From contig JAKEEU010000330.1 in NCBI GenBank assembly GCA_022616415.1, forward strand, positions 1 through 33,416: 33,416 nucleotides of DNA, read 5' to 3'. Position numbers and translations under genes: made by a program. The stretch is from Candidatus Zhuqueibacterota bacterium (GTDB taxonomy: Bacteria > Zhuqueibacterota > Zhuqueibacteria > Zhuqueibacterales > Zhuqueibacteraceae). The notes beneath the pieces were generated by a model. It did not search any database. It had not been told where the DNA came from and was given only the letters and a program-made list of their open reading frames with translations. The first letter of the stretch is position 1; each line of letters starts with the position of its first letter. Of the stretch, positions 8,131-16,206 are shown piece after piece.

Positions 8131-9114
8131 ATGCCGCACCCATCGCCACACACACGCAACCGTCTGCTCGTCATCACGAGCCTCGCACTTCTTCCATTTA
8201 TCTTCTCCGGGTCGGTGCGGGTTTCGCACAAAAAATTCACCGTCCGGCGCGGCGATACTGCGAGTTATCTGGCTTTGCGATACTACGGTTTTTTCAACGA
8301 CTCGCTGCTCACGGTTCTGAAAAAAGCCAATGCGCACATCGCCGATCTCAATTTGATTTACCCCGGCGACTCGCTGCTGTTTCCGATTCGTTCCGCGCCG
8401 GAGCCGCGCTTGGAGCAACTGCGCACTTCGGCCATGCAGGCGGTGCTTACATTCCACGACGGTCCGGTCAAATATCGTCGCGGCGGCAAGGGCGAATTTA
8501 TGCCGGTGCAGCCGAATTTGTTTTTGGCGCCCAACGACGAGATCGAAACCCGCGAGAAGGCGCGCGCCGAGCTGGTGTTGGATAATCGCAGCGTTATTCG
8601 CCTGGCTGCCAACTCGCGTTTGAAGATCACCAAGCTCCTACGCCAGGAAAAACCGCGCGCCAAGGCCCAACCTGTGCAAGCAGAATTCGATCTTTCATTG
8701 GGTTCTTTGTGGACGCGCGTCACGAAAATATTCAATCGCCAACCCAAAGTCGACGTCAAATTTCCGACGGCCATTGCCGGCGTGCAGGGCACGATCTATC
8801 GCGCCACGGTTGCGGCTGACAGCGCGACCAACGTGCGCGTTTACGAAGGCACGGTGGAAGTGCGTGGCGGCGGTGGTTTGACACGCCCGCAGCGAATCGG
8901 CCCGCCGCAACGCGTGCCGCCGCCGCAACAAGTGCCCGGACCGCAACCAATTGGCCTCGAAGCCTGGGTGCGCTTGGTGCGCGCCAACCAGCAGGTGGTG
9001 ATCGGCCGGGATGGCCGGCCCTCCGAGCCGAGCGGCTTCACCGATCAGGGCGCGGAACTCGACTGGGTGCGGTGGAACCAACAACGCGATCTCGACCTCG
9101 ATGCCGAACGTTAA
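8131..9114 (+). CDS. Secreted LysM-FecR domain protein
   Basis: A 327-residue exported protein. An N-terminal signal/anchor (about residues 11-29) leads into a LysM peptidoglycan-binding domain (residues 36-87: FTVRRGDTASYLALRYYG ... NLIYPGDSLLFPI). A FecR domain follows (about 145-250) with the characteristic LDNRSVIRLAANSRLKI and VKFPTAIAGVQGTIYRATV segments. The tail is rich in Pro, Gln and Arg. FecR domains act as periplasmic sensors or anti-sigma partners, and LysM would tether this one to the cell wall. The last 14 bases overlap the start of a CHASE2-kinase gene, so the two are translationally coupled and probably form one signalling unit. Confidence 0.85.
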   Translation: MPHPSPHTRNRLLVITSLALLPFIFSGSVRVSHKKFTVRRGDTASYLALRYYGFFNDSLLTVLKKANAHIADLNLIYPGDSLLFPIRSAPEPRLEQLRTSAMQAVLTFHDGPVKYRRGGKGEFMPVQPNLFLAPNDEIETREKARAELVLDNRSVIRLAANSRLKITKLLRQEKPRAKAQPVQAEFDLSLGSLWTRVTKIFNRQPKVDVKFPTAIAGVQGTIYRATVAADSATNVRVYEGTVEVRGGGGLTRPQRIGPPQRVPPPQQVPGPQPIGLEAWVRLVRANQQVVIGRDGRPSEPSGFTDQGAELDWVRWNQQRDLDLDAER

Positions 9115-11305
9115 CGCCAATTTGTCACCGGCAAGACCTCCCGTTTCCGAGCCGGCAGCGCGACCGCGGCGGCGCGCCAATCTTTTCTGGCGCACCAAGT
9201 TGCCACAACTCGCCGGCGTTGTCGTGCTTTTTTTCGCCGTGTTGATTCATCTACAACTTTTTTCTCTTGCCGAAATTTTTGAGCGCCTCGAGCGCGCCAA
9301 TCTCGATCTCTTTTTCCGCCTGCGGGGACCGCTCCAGCCGGATGCGCGCATTCACCTCGTCACCATCGACAATGTCAGCTTGCAAAAGGCCGGCGGCGGG
9401 CTTTGGCCGCGACAGCAGTTGGCGCAATTGCTCAAACGCATTCTCGACGCCAAACCCGCGCTGGTGATTTTTGATTTTTCATTGCCGGATAAACCGGATG
9501 ATCCCAACGGCACCAAAGCTATTGCTGACGCGGTGACGACATCCGGAAATGTGATTTTCCCATATTATTTTGACGAATTCGGACAACACGCAGAAAACGC
9601 CGCTTTGCCGGATGGCATTGCTGCAAGCGAATACCTGTTGTTTGATTTTCGCGACCGGCTGTTGAATTTTCCGCCGGTGGAGGCGGCGACGATCATCCAC
9701 GCGGCAGACGAACTGCTCCAAGTCAGCAAGAAGCCCGGCGGCCACATTAATCTTTTTCGAGAAGAGCCGCTGGGTGAATCAACCGTGCGGTGGGAAGCGC
9801 AGATCGTGCGTTATGGCGAATCTTACTTGCCGTCATTGCCGGTGCAAGCCGCGGCGCATTTTCTGCAATTGACGCGCGGACAGGTGCAAGTGCGCGTCGG
9901 GACAGGCATTCAGCTTGGAGAAATTTTCGTGCCCACGGATCGCCGAGGTTGGACGTTGATCAATTACTACGGCCCGGCGGGAACGTTTCCACAAACTTCG
10001 GCGGCGACGGTCTTGCAGCAAGGCGCGTCGTCTGAGTTGGCGGGAAAATTGGTTTTTGTCGGCGTTGCTGCCGCCGGCACGCTGGATTTTTTGCAAACTC
10101 CGCTGTCTTCGCAAATGCCGGGCGTGGAAAAGCTTGCTACCTCAACTTCCAATATTTTGCAGCAGGATGCGCTCGTGCGCAATACGACGATTGAAATTGC
10201 CGAGACTATCGCGCTCATCGCTGCCGGGCTGCTCGCGTTGTTGCTCGCGTTGCGATTGCCGCGATTATACATCGGCGTCGCGCTGCTCGGCCTCGTTTTG
10301 TTGGCGTGGGTCGGCGCGTTCGGATTTTTTACACTCGGTCTGGTCTGGGTTAAAAGCCTCGGCATCATTCTCGCGATTGCAGCGGCGGGCAGCGTCACCG
10401 CTTTGTTGCGACAGCGTTTCGGCGTTAAACGGAGCGTGGCATTTTCACTTGGCGACACGTCGGAGGCAGCAGTCACGGATGCGCAGGGACGGCTGGTTCG
10501 CCTCGGACGATTTGAAATCGTCGGCGAGATCGGCGCCGGCGCCATGGGAAAAATTTACGAAGGTTTCGATCCCACCATCAACCGCCGCGTCGCCATCAAA
10601 ACCATTCGCACCGACATTGCTGCTATTGGAGGAGAGCGCCTGCGGCAGCGTTTTCTCCGTGAAGCGCAGGCGGCCGGCACGCTGAATCATCCCAACATTG
10701 TCACGATCTATCAGGCTGATGAAGCCGGGCCGTACTCGTTTATCGCCATGGAATTTGTGGAAGGCGAGACGCTCGAACAAGTGATCGAAAAGCGCGCGCC
10801 GCTGCCGCTGGAAGAAATTTGCCGCATCGTCACCTCGATTTGCGACGCGCTCGATTACGCCCATCACCACGGCGTCGTGCATCGCGACATCAAGCCGGCG
10901 AACGTCATGATCACCAACGACGGCGTTGTCAAAGTGATGGACTTCGGCATCGCGCACGTCGATTATTCCACGTTGACGCAGGAAGGCGCTGTACTCGGCA
11001 CGCCGAGCTACATGTCGCCCGAGCAAATTCGCGGAGACAAAGTCGACGGCCAATCCGATATTTTTTCGCTCGGCGTCATCGTCTACGAGATGGCCACGGG
11101 CAACCGGCCGTTCTTGGGCGAGTCACTGGCGACGATTTCCAGCCGCATTCTGGCGCAAATGCCGGTGCATGCCTCCGCGCTCAACCCGAAATTGTCTCCG
11201 GCTTTCGACGCCATGCTCGTGCAAGCGATGGCGAAAGATAAAACCAAACGCTTCGCCACGGCGAAAGAATTTGCCGAAGCGTTGAAGGCGGTGGGTTCAC
11301 TATGA
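9101..11305 (+). CDS. CHASE2-domain serine/threonine protein kinase
   Basis: A 734-residue transmembrane receptor kinase. After a basic N terminus, a transmembrane helix (about residues 30-52) leads into an extracytoplasmic CHASE2 sensor (about 60-360). A cluster of about three membrane helices (360-455) precedes a cytoplasmic Hanks-type kinase domain (470-730). The kinase has the Gly loop GEIGAGAMG (475-483), the VAIK lysine, the catalytic HRDIKPANVM (His594), the DFG motif (Asp614) and the activation-segment end SYMSPEQ. The start at the ATG at 9101 gives a 14-bp overlap with the LysM-FecR gene; the longer open frame from 9011 would lie entirely within that gene. It likely senses the envelope together with the FecR protein. 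Confidence 0.9.
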   Translation: MPNVNANLSPARPPVSEPAARPRRRANLFWRTKLPQLAGVVVLFFAVLIHLQLFSLAEIFERLERANLDLFFRLRGPLQPDARIHLVTIDNVSLQKAGGGLWPRQQLAQLLKRILDAKPALVIFDFSLPDKPDDPNGTKAIADAVTTSGNVIFPYYFDEFGQHAENAALPDGIAASEYLLFDFRDRLLNFPPVEAATIIHAADELLQVSKKPGGHINLFREEPLGESTVRWEAQIVRYGESYLPSLPVQAAAHFLQLTRGQVQVRVGTGIQLGEIFVPTDRRGWTLINYYGPAGTFPQTSAATVLQQGASSELAGKLVFVGVAAAGTLDFLQTPLSSQMPGVEKLATSTSNILQQDALVRNTTIEIAETIALIAAGLLALLLALRLPRLYIGVALLGLVLLAWVGAFGFFTLGLVWVKSLGIILAIAAAGSVTALLRQRFGVKRSVAFSLGDTSEAAVTDAQGRLVRLGRFEIVGEIGAGAMGKIYEGFDPTINRRVAIKTIRTDIAAIGGERLRQRFLREAQAAGTLNHPNIVTIYQADEAGPYSFIAMEFVEGETLEQVIEKRAPLPLEEICRIVTSICDALDYAHHHGVVHRDIKPANVMITNDGVVKVMDFGIAHVDYSTLTQEGAVLGTPSYMSPEQIRGDKVDGQSDIFSLGVIVYEMATGNRPFLGESLATISSRILAQMPVHASALNPKLSPAFDAMLVQAMAKDKTKRFATAKEFAEALKAVGSL

Positions 11306-11697
11306 GATGACGGACACGGGCTGCCTTCCCCCAAATACGCAGGACAGCATCAGGGTAATTTTTAATAAATTATTGTAACAACGCTTGGAATCCCGCTTGT
11401 GCTTTCATATATTTATACGTTTTTCGCTTACGGGCGATTTTTTATTCATCTGCCAAAGTTAGGAGATACCCTGTTAGGAGTTGCTTCCACCGGGTTTGAC
11501 ATTGGCTCTGGCTAAACAACTTGGACCCCAAGCTCGGCGGCGTTGTCCCTTAGAGCGCGTTTGGAAAGTCACTGACCGGTCACTTTTTGTGCCCAAAATG
11601 TTCTACAATTCAACCACTTTAAGCGACCGGCCAGTCTCATTTTTGCACTTTTGAAACACCCTCTTAGGGCGACCCGCACGAGACAACTCTAACTGAC
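11306..11697. other. Non-coding stretch
   Basis: There is no convincing gene in these 392 bases. A small palindrome, GACCGGTC, sits near 11573-11580, and a related GCGACCGGCCAGTC lies about 45 bp further on. These could be operator sites for the next gene, but nothing confirms this. Confidence 0.4.
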
Positions 11698-11712
11698 AAG
11701 GAGGTCAGCCTT

Positions 11713-11919
11713 ATGTTCAAATTCAAAACCCGTGATTTCGACGTCATGGAAATCACCCCGCCGTCTTCCCCGGTTCTCAAAGAGAAACTCGCCGACATTC
11801 TCGCCGGCTCGGAAAGATGGAACGCCGTGGTTGAAAGCGTTGACCCGCAAACCGGCACCTATCGCATTCTTCTGCAAGGCACCCTGCGCGAAGCCTTCTT
11901 TGAAGAGCGGAACAATTGA
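11713..11919 (+). CDS. Small conserved-looking protein of unknown function
   Basis: A 68-residue soluble protein that I do not recognise. It begins MFKFKTRDFDVMEITPP and has a balanced, folded-looking composition with a probable helix (LKEKLADILAG) and two strands (WNAVVESVD and GTYRILLQG). A perfect Shine-Dalgarno, AAGGAGGT (11698-11705), lies 7 bp before the ATG, and a strong stem-loop follows the stop. Both argue for a real, well-expressed gene. It stands alone between the CHASE2 kinase and the universal stress protein. Confidence 0.65.
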   Translation: MFKFKTRDFDVMEITPPSSPVLKEKLADILAGSERWNAVVESVDPQTGTYRILLQGTLREAFFEERNN

Positions 11920-11942
11920 ATTGGGAAGCTTCGAGGGTAGAG

Positions 11943-11984
11943 CCTGAATCCGGCGTTGATTTTTTTGCACAACCCGGATTCAGG
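11943..11984 (+). terminator. Stem-loop after the small ORF
   Basis: CCTGAATCCGG (11943-11953) is perfectly complementary to CCGGATTCAGG (11974-11984) with a 20-base loop containing seven T residues. It lies 24 bp after the small gene. There is no long T-run after the stem (TAAAAACG), so termination is likely but not certain. Confidence 0.5.
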
Positions 11985-12114
11985 TAAAAACGATTTCCAA
12001 TTATTTCCCGAACCGATAAATAAACTTCACCGATAAGCTGTAGAATCGAGGCAAATGACTTCAATAGCGCAGCCGGGCCGACTGGGCTACGGTTCCCGGT
12101 TGCACTAGTAGGGG

Positions 12115-12957
12115 TTACTTCTTCACGCGCACCGTCATCACCGGACACGGCGCGAGGTGGACGACTTTTTCGGCGACACTGCCGAGCAAAATGCGTGACA
12201 CGCCGCTGCGCCCGTGCGTCGTCATCACGATGAGATCGATATTCTCTTCTTTGGCAAATACGGCGATTTCAGCGCCGGCCTCGATATTGCGCCGCACCAC
12301 TTTTTTCACTTCCACGCCTTTGATTTTCTCGCCGAGCTTTATTTTTTTGATGAGTTTTTCCTCCAGACGCTTGAACATCGCTTCGTCGTGCGGATCGCCC
12401 AGCTCGATGACGTGCAGGAGGTAAAGCGTCGCGCCGAATCGTTCCGCCATGCGCGCCGCTCGACGGCTGGCGCGCAGCGACTCAGTGGAAAAGTCGGTTG
12501 GGAAGAGCAGGCGCGAAATCTTAAATTCGGGGTGATTGCGCACGGTAATGACCGGGCACCGCGCGCCGCGCACCACGCGATCAGCCGTGCCGCCGACGAG
12601 CATCGGCGCCAACGGCGACACGCCCTTTGCGCCCATCACGATCAGGTCGTATTTCACCTTCTTGCCCATGCGCAAAATCTCTTTGTACGGCGCGCCCGTA
12701 CGGATTTCTTTGCGATAGTCGCTCTTCCAATCGGCCAGAAAAGAGTTCATCCGTTCTTCGGCGCCCGGCTGTTTTTGGTGTGAGAAGCCTTCGTACTCCG
12801 GCAACAGATAGTTGTAATATTCCGGCGGCTCAGGCGCCACGTGGAGAATGTGCAATTTCGCTTTGAAATTCTCGCTCAATTGCCTGGCGTACGCAAAAGC
12901 CTGTTTGGACGATTCGGAGAAATCAATCGGACAGAGAATTCTTTTAATTTCGGCCAT
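12115..12957 (-). CDS. Tandem universal stress protein (UspA family)
   Basis: A 280-residue cytoplasmic protein made of two UspA domains (about 1-145 and 150-280). Domain 1 starts IKRILCPIDFSESSKQAFAYA, and domain 2 starts at about residue 148 with ISRLLFPTDFSTESLRA. The ATP-binding loop G-2x-G-9x-G(S/T) is clear in domain 2 (HGRSGVSRILLGS) and a variant of it (GAKGVSPLAPMLVGG) is in domain 1, so at least domain 2 probably binds ATP. GGGAGA lies upstream of the ATG on the minus strand. The gene stands alone and is divergent from the DarG-like gene, with 320 bp between their starts. Family function: survival under stress; the exact role is unknown. Confidence 0.9.
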   Translation of the reverse strand: MAEIKRILCPIDFSESSKQAFAYARQLSENFKAKLHILHVAPEPPEYYNYLLPEYEGFSHQKQPGAEERMNSFLADWKSDYRKEIRTGAPYKEILRMGKKVKYDLIVMGAKGVSPLAPMLVGGTADRVVRGARCPVITVRNHPEFKISRLLFPTDFSTESLRASRRAARMAERFGATLYLLHVIELGDPHDEAMFKRLEEKLIKKIKLGEKIKGVEVKKVVRRNIEAGAEIAVFAKEENIDLIVMTTHGRSGVSRILLGSVAEKVVHLAPCPVMTVRVKK

Positions 12958-13278
12958 AATGTTCTCCCTTTCATTAAGTTTTCAAGCCACACGAATTTGG
13001 GCTCGCTGCGGCCGGTGATGGCGTTATAATTTAGTGCACGAAAATCGGAGCAATTTCGAAGATGTCGCGCCGGGCTGTATGGCCCGATTCGGCGGCGTAA
13101 ATGAAACGTTTTATCATACAAAATGCCGGGCACATTGTCAAGTGAAAAGCTTGCAAGTGAAAAGCTTGCACAAAATTTTACTTGCACTTATCAAATTTTG
13201 GTGACAAATTAGTCGATAAGATTGGAAAAAGAACAGCAACAATTTAGTGATGGACGCCATAAAGACCGGAGGCTAAAA
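12958..13278. promoter_or_regulatory. Divergent intergenic region with a 15-bp tandem duplication
   Basis: This 320-bp region separates the minus-strand usp gene from the plus-strand DarG-like gene. AAGTGAAAAGCTTGC occurs twice in tandem at 13140-13154 and 13155-13169, followed by ACTTGC in AT-rich sequence. The junction contains CTTGCAAGTGA (13150-13160), which recurs inside a perfect palindrome upstream of the 16664 gene. A repressor operator for the toxin-antitoxin-type locus is plausible but inferred. Confidence 0.4.
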
Positions 13279-14181
13279 GTGCTCACGTATGTAACCATCA
13301 GCCTGTTTGACTCGCCTGCCCAAGCGTTGGTCAATACTGTGAATACCAAGGGCGTGATGGGCAAAGGCATTGCCGCTGTCTTTAAAAAACTTTATCCAGA
13401 GATGTTTAAGCAGTATCGTCGCCTGTGCGATGAGAAGAAACTGGACATCGGAACACTGCATCTTTATCGAACCATCAATAAGATCATCGTCAATTTTCCC
13501 ACCAAAAAACATTGGCGTAACCCCTCACGTGTGGAATATATTGAAGCGGGTTTGGAAAAGTTCGTTCAACACTATACGGATTACGGAATCTCAAGCGTTT
13601 CATTCCCCCAACTGGGCTGCGGCAACGGCGAGTTAGATTGGCAAGCTCAAGTTCAGCCAGTAATGGAGCGTTATTTACACAACCTTCCAATTCCAGTCTA
13701 TATTCATCTCTATCGCAAACCGCCCAATTTTGTCCCCGAGCGACTTGATAAAGACTATACAGAGCATTTACATGCGGAACGCCAACGCATTTCTGCCCAC
13801 CAGTTTTGGCAAGATTTGCAAAGACTCGTTTCACAACACGATGAGGCATATCAGTTAACTTTATTCGGTCCGACAGTCGAGATAGCCGAAGAGCATATTT
13901 TATTCAAACCTTTTCCAGGCAACCCTGTGATGATCCACAGAGAAGAGATGGATGACTTATGGAACAGCCTTCGGCTTCGCGGCACTGTAGGAGAAACTGA
14001 TCTGCCTCAAGCAATGCGAGAAAATGGCGTCACCACATGGTTGTTCGATCTATTGCAGAAACTGGATTACATCCAACCCATCGTATTGCGTAAGCAGAGT
14101 TGGGGCGAATCGCTGGAAGGCTTACGATATGACCCTCGGCCCGAAACCATACCACACACTGAGGTGGAACTTGTTGTATGA
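13279..14181 (+). CDS. darG: DarG-like macrodomain antitoxin
   Basis: DarG is the antitoxin of DarTG: its macrodomain removes ADP-ribose that the toxin DarT attaches to thymidine in DNA. The 300-residue product has an N-terminal macrodomain (about residues 1-150) with ALVNTVNTKGVMGKGIAAVF, the strand IIVNFPTKKHWRNPS and the loop FPQLGCGNGELDW, all family hallmarks. A C-terminal region of about 150 residues, probably DNA/toxin-binding, follows. I chose the GTG at 13279 because GGAGG (13268-13272) is 6 bp upstream and the product then starts directly at the macrodomain strand. An alternative TTG at 13222 has no such site. The stop overlaps the next start (ATGA). Its toxin partner is internally deleted. 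Confidence 0.85.
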   Translation: MLTYVTISLFDSPAQALVNTVNTKGVMGKGIAAVFKKLYPEMFKQYRRLCDEKKLDIGTLHLYRTINKIIVNFPTKKHWRNPSRVEYIEAGLEKFVQHYTDYGISSVSFPQLGCGNGELDWQAQVQPVMERYLHNLPIPVYIHLYRKPPNFVPERLDKDYTEHLHAERQRISAHQFWQDLQRLVSQHDEAYQLTLFGPTVEIAEEHILFKPFPGNPVMIHREEMDDLWNSLRLRGTVGETDLPQAMRENGVTTWLFDLLQKLDYIQPIVLRKQSWGESLEGLRYDPRPETIPHTEVELVV

Positions 14182-14558
14182 AACTTTGGGACACTGATAT
14201 TAAACGACATATCGCGATGTGGTCAACGCGACTTGGTCATCTTAATTGGTGGCCAAAATATGTCTATCATTTCACAGATATTCATAATAGTGCATTTTCA
14301 TCTGAGCAGCGCGATAAAATCATTTTCCATCGAAACGCTGAGGTTCTGATTCCATCGAGCCTACCTCTCGAACCCGCGCTCAAGTTCATCGCTTGTCGTT
14401 CAACCGCTGAGTGGCAAACTCTTCTGCATTTGCTTCCCGTTGACTTACATCAGCAATGGATACCATATATTCGGCTCGGTGAACAAGGGCTTTTCGAGCG
14501 GAAATGGACTTATATCGAAGATGTTGTCATTGTGGATGACAAGATGAATTTTCGTTGA
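14178..14558 (+). pseudogene. darT: DarT (DUF4433) toxin with internal deletion
   Basis: DarT is an NAD-dependent ADP-ribosyltransferase acting on single-stranded DNA. This 126-residue product retains the N-terminal WPKYVYHFTDIHN, which is the start of the ADP-ribosyltransferase fold. It also retains the C-terminal stretch IIFHRNAEVLIP, whose Glu corresponds to the catalytic Glu of the family, and the WTYIEDVVIVDDKMNFR tail. Full-length members are about 200-300 residues. Here the two ends are joined around 14295-14310 and the NAD-binding middle is missing, so the toxin is very probably dead. The reading frame is kept across the join. It starts inside the darG stop (ATGA overlap), the usual operon arrangement. 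I infer toxin inactivation by in-frame deletion. Confidence 0.75.
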
Positions 14559-14737
14559 GATAGAGAAAATTCTCACCTACATCGCTGCCGGTGAGCCGCC
14601 GGATGTTTTTCTGCTGGACAGTGTGATCATCCCCGCGTTGTTGAACAAAGAAGCTCTGCTCGATCTCCAGCCTTGTGTTGACACCCTCGAGGTGAATCTC
14701 AATGATTACTTTCCGAATGTGTTGAATATTTTTAGAT
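14557..14737 (+). pseudogene. Fragment of an ABC sugar-transporter substrate-binding protein
   Basis: Translation from 14557 in one frame reads EIEKILTYIAAGEPPDVFLL, then DSVIIPALLNKEALLDLQP, then VNLNDYFPNVLNI. This is characteristic of the N-terminal third of family 1 extracellular solute-binding proteins (AAGxPPDVFLLDS...LxxLxP). There is no start, signal peptide or continuation. The fragment abuts the DarT stop on one side and a kinase fragment on the other. It is about 60 residues out of an expected 400 or more, so it is a remnant. Confidence 0.65.
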
Positions 14738-14926
14738 CTGACCAAGCCTGGCAGCACCCTCGGCACCGCCGCTTATATGTCCCCCGAACAGGCGCGTGGA
14801 GAGCCGGTGGATCATCACACGGATATTTGGTCGTTCGGCGTGGTGCTGTATGAGATGTTCACCGGCCAGTTACCGTTTCGCGGCGAGTATGAGCGGGCGG
14901 TGATTTACTCGATTTTGAATGAAGTA
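14735..14926 (+). pseudogene. Fragment of a Hanks-type Ser/Thr kinase
   Basis: Frame 14735 encodes DLTKPGSTLGTAAYMSPEQ, then ARGEPVDHHTDIWSFGVVL, then YEMFTGQLPFRGEYERAVIY. This is the activation-segment end to helix F/G of a bacterial Ser/Thr kinase. It differs in sequence from the CHASE2 kinase at 9101-11305, so it is not a local duplication. The catalytic HRD and DFG parts are absent. The similarity to kinases stops at about ILNE (14920). It is a remnant of about 64 residues. Confidence 0.7.
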
Positions 14927-14978
14927 TTTAAACCTCTGAAAGAATTCAGGAGCGCTGTTCACATGGTACATTATTTCT

Positions 14979-15110
14979 ATGAATCGTGTGGTGCGCCTGC
15001 AAGTCAATTTTTATAAAACCGAATCGGGCCATGAACCCGTTCGAGAACGGCTTCGCAGCTTATCGCGTACGGAAAAGAAGGTCATTGGAGAAGATATCAA
15101 AACAACGTTT
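14979..15110 (+). pseudogene. N-terminal fragment of a HigB/RelE-type toxin
   Basis: MNRVVRLQVNFYKTESGHEP followed by VRERLRSLSRTEKKVIGEDIKT matches the first 40 or so residues of phage-Gp49/HigB-like toxins, which are normally about 100-110 residues. After IGEDIKT the frame runs straight into the leader of the antitoxin gene (TFIENEESMM). The catalytic C-terminal half is missing, so no RNase activity is expected. Confidence 0.65.
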
Positions 15111-15131
15111 ATCGAAAACGAGGAGTCAATG

Positions 15132-15478
15132 ATGAACCGGAAATATGTGGGCAGTAATTTTGATGAATTTCTCGAGGACGAAGGCTTGCTGAAGCCGAAG
15201 CGGTCAAGCGGGTCGTTGCTTTTCAAATATCACAGTTGATGGAATCGAGTAACATCACCAAGACGGTGATGGCAAAACGCATGAAAACGAGCCGCGCCGC
15301 GCTCGAGCGTTTGCTCGATCCTGAAAACGGTTCTGTTACGCTGCAGACCTTGGAACGTGCGGCGCTGGCATTGGGAAAGCGACTTCAAATAGGTCTGGTT
15401 AATACCCCAGAGCAAAAGCACAAATCGAAAGCTGGCGTTAAGCGTTTGCCTAATCGGACGCGCGCAGCGCAGGTATGA
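15132..15478 (+). pseudogene. HigA/XRE-type antitoxin, frameshifted
   Basis: MNRKYVGSNFDEFLEDEGLL starts at the ATG at 15132, behind AGGAG at 15121-15125. It should continue as AEAEAVKRVVAFQISQLMES, but that part is in the -1 frame; the shift lies at about 15186-15190. The rest encodes an intact helix-turn-helix (ITKTVMAKRMKTSRAALERL ... SVTLQTLERAALALGKRL). The HTH part could still be made from the ATG at 15239. HigA antitoxins repress their own operon and neutralise HigB. Here the toxin partner is truncated too, so the module is dead or reduced to a DNA-binding remnant. Confidence 0.7.
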
Positions 15479-15485
15479 AATAAGG

Positions 15486-15524
15486 AAGATAGCACGCGGC
15501 AAATGGATAATGATCGATCAAATG
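15486..15524 (+). repeat. Direct repeat, left copy (flanks AlbA_2/Fic remnants)
   Basis: AAGAtAGCACGCGGCAAAT followed by TAATGA and ATCAAATG at 15486-15524 recurs at 16186-16225 with a few mismatches and one indel. The right copy is the 3' end of the Fic remnant. The left copy may therefore be the tail of a second, lost Fic-type gene or a recombination scar. Confidence 0.6.
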
Positions 15525-15701
15525 ACAGGTGAAGAAAGCTTAAAAATCATTTGCGCCGAGGGCGAGGGGCAGAAGATTGAATTCAAGGCCAAGCTCGCCG
15601 GATTAGCCAAAGAGATGGTGGCATTCGCCAATGCTTCCGGCGGGTTGAGACGATGTACAGAAATAGTCAACAATGATAACGCAGCAACAATTTTCACTTA
15701 A
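15510..15701 (+). pseudogene. N-terminal fragment of an AlbA_2-type ATP-binding protein
   Basis: The fragment encodes GEESLKIICAEGEGQKIEFK followed by AKLAGLAKEMVAFANASGG, the first 40 residues of the AlbA_2 domain (compare NSGIEFKRDD...KEIVAFANFKGG in the gene at 1635). Sequence similarity ends abruptly at about 15645, just before the conserved I/VLLGV strand. The frame runs on for 18 unrelated codons to 15701. It is a remnant at the left of the Fic remnant. Confidence 0.65.
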
Positions 15702-16206
15702 ACCGAAAACCGTTCCGGCAAGCACTTCTTGGTATCTGGCTGATCTCTCGGAAGCGCGAGGCAAGCAGGAGTCGTTCACCCGTCAAACGCCTCAACGTCT
15801 CAAGGTGTTGCGCGAACACGCGTTGATCGAAAGCGCGGTTTCTTCCAATCGCAAGGAGCGTTATTACGAAACGTTGGAACAAAGCTCGCAACGCTGGCAC
15901 GACGGCCGGCACGATCCCTGGCCATATCTCAATTACGTGCTCTTCATTCTCAAGAGCGCCTATCGAGAGTTCGAAGAGCGATTGGGGCAGATCAAGAGCC
16001 CGCGAGGGACAAAAACCGAGATCATAACAAATGCCATCGAAAGAACCGGCAGACCTTTCCGCATCTCCGATATTCAGAGGGAATGCCCCGGTGTCAGCGT
16101 GGATATTATCCGGCGGGTGTTGAAAACCCTTCGCGCTGCCGGGCAGGTCAAATGTCTTGGCCGGGGTCAAAATGCGCATTGGCAAAAGACAGCACGCGGC
16201 AAATAG
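15673..16206 (+). pseudogene. Fic-family protein lacking the Fic catalytic core
   Basis: A 177-residue open frame that joins both ends of a Fic-type AMP-transferase. Residues 1-57 (VPASTSWYLADLSEARGKQ, LREHALIESAVSSNR) are the Fic_N region. From residue 58 on (ERYYETLEQSSQRWHDGRHD, PWPYLNYVLFILKSAYREFE) it matches the post-Fic C-terminal region, and a winged helix follows at about 120-170. The catalytic HPFxxGNGR motif and about 150-200 surrounding residues are absent. The join keeps the frame at about 15841-15846. AMPylation activity is not expected, but the winged helix could still bind DNA. A direct repeat flanks the segment. Confidence 0.75.

Noticed and set aside
10445..11053. 202-codon minus-strand frame opposite the kinase domain
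   Set aside because: Antisense shadow of conserved kinase motifs.
13140..13200. Possible CRISPR-like repeat because of the tandem 15-bp units
   Set aside because: Only two adjacent copies without spacers; better read as a duplication or operator.
14735..14926. Kinase fragment as a duplication of the CHASE2 kinase
   Set aside because: The residues differ (AAYMSPEQARGEPVDHHTD against PSYMSPEQIRGDKVDGQSD), so it comes from another kinase subfamily.
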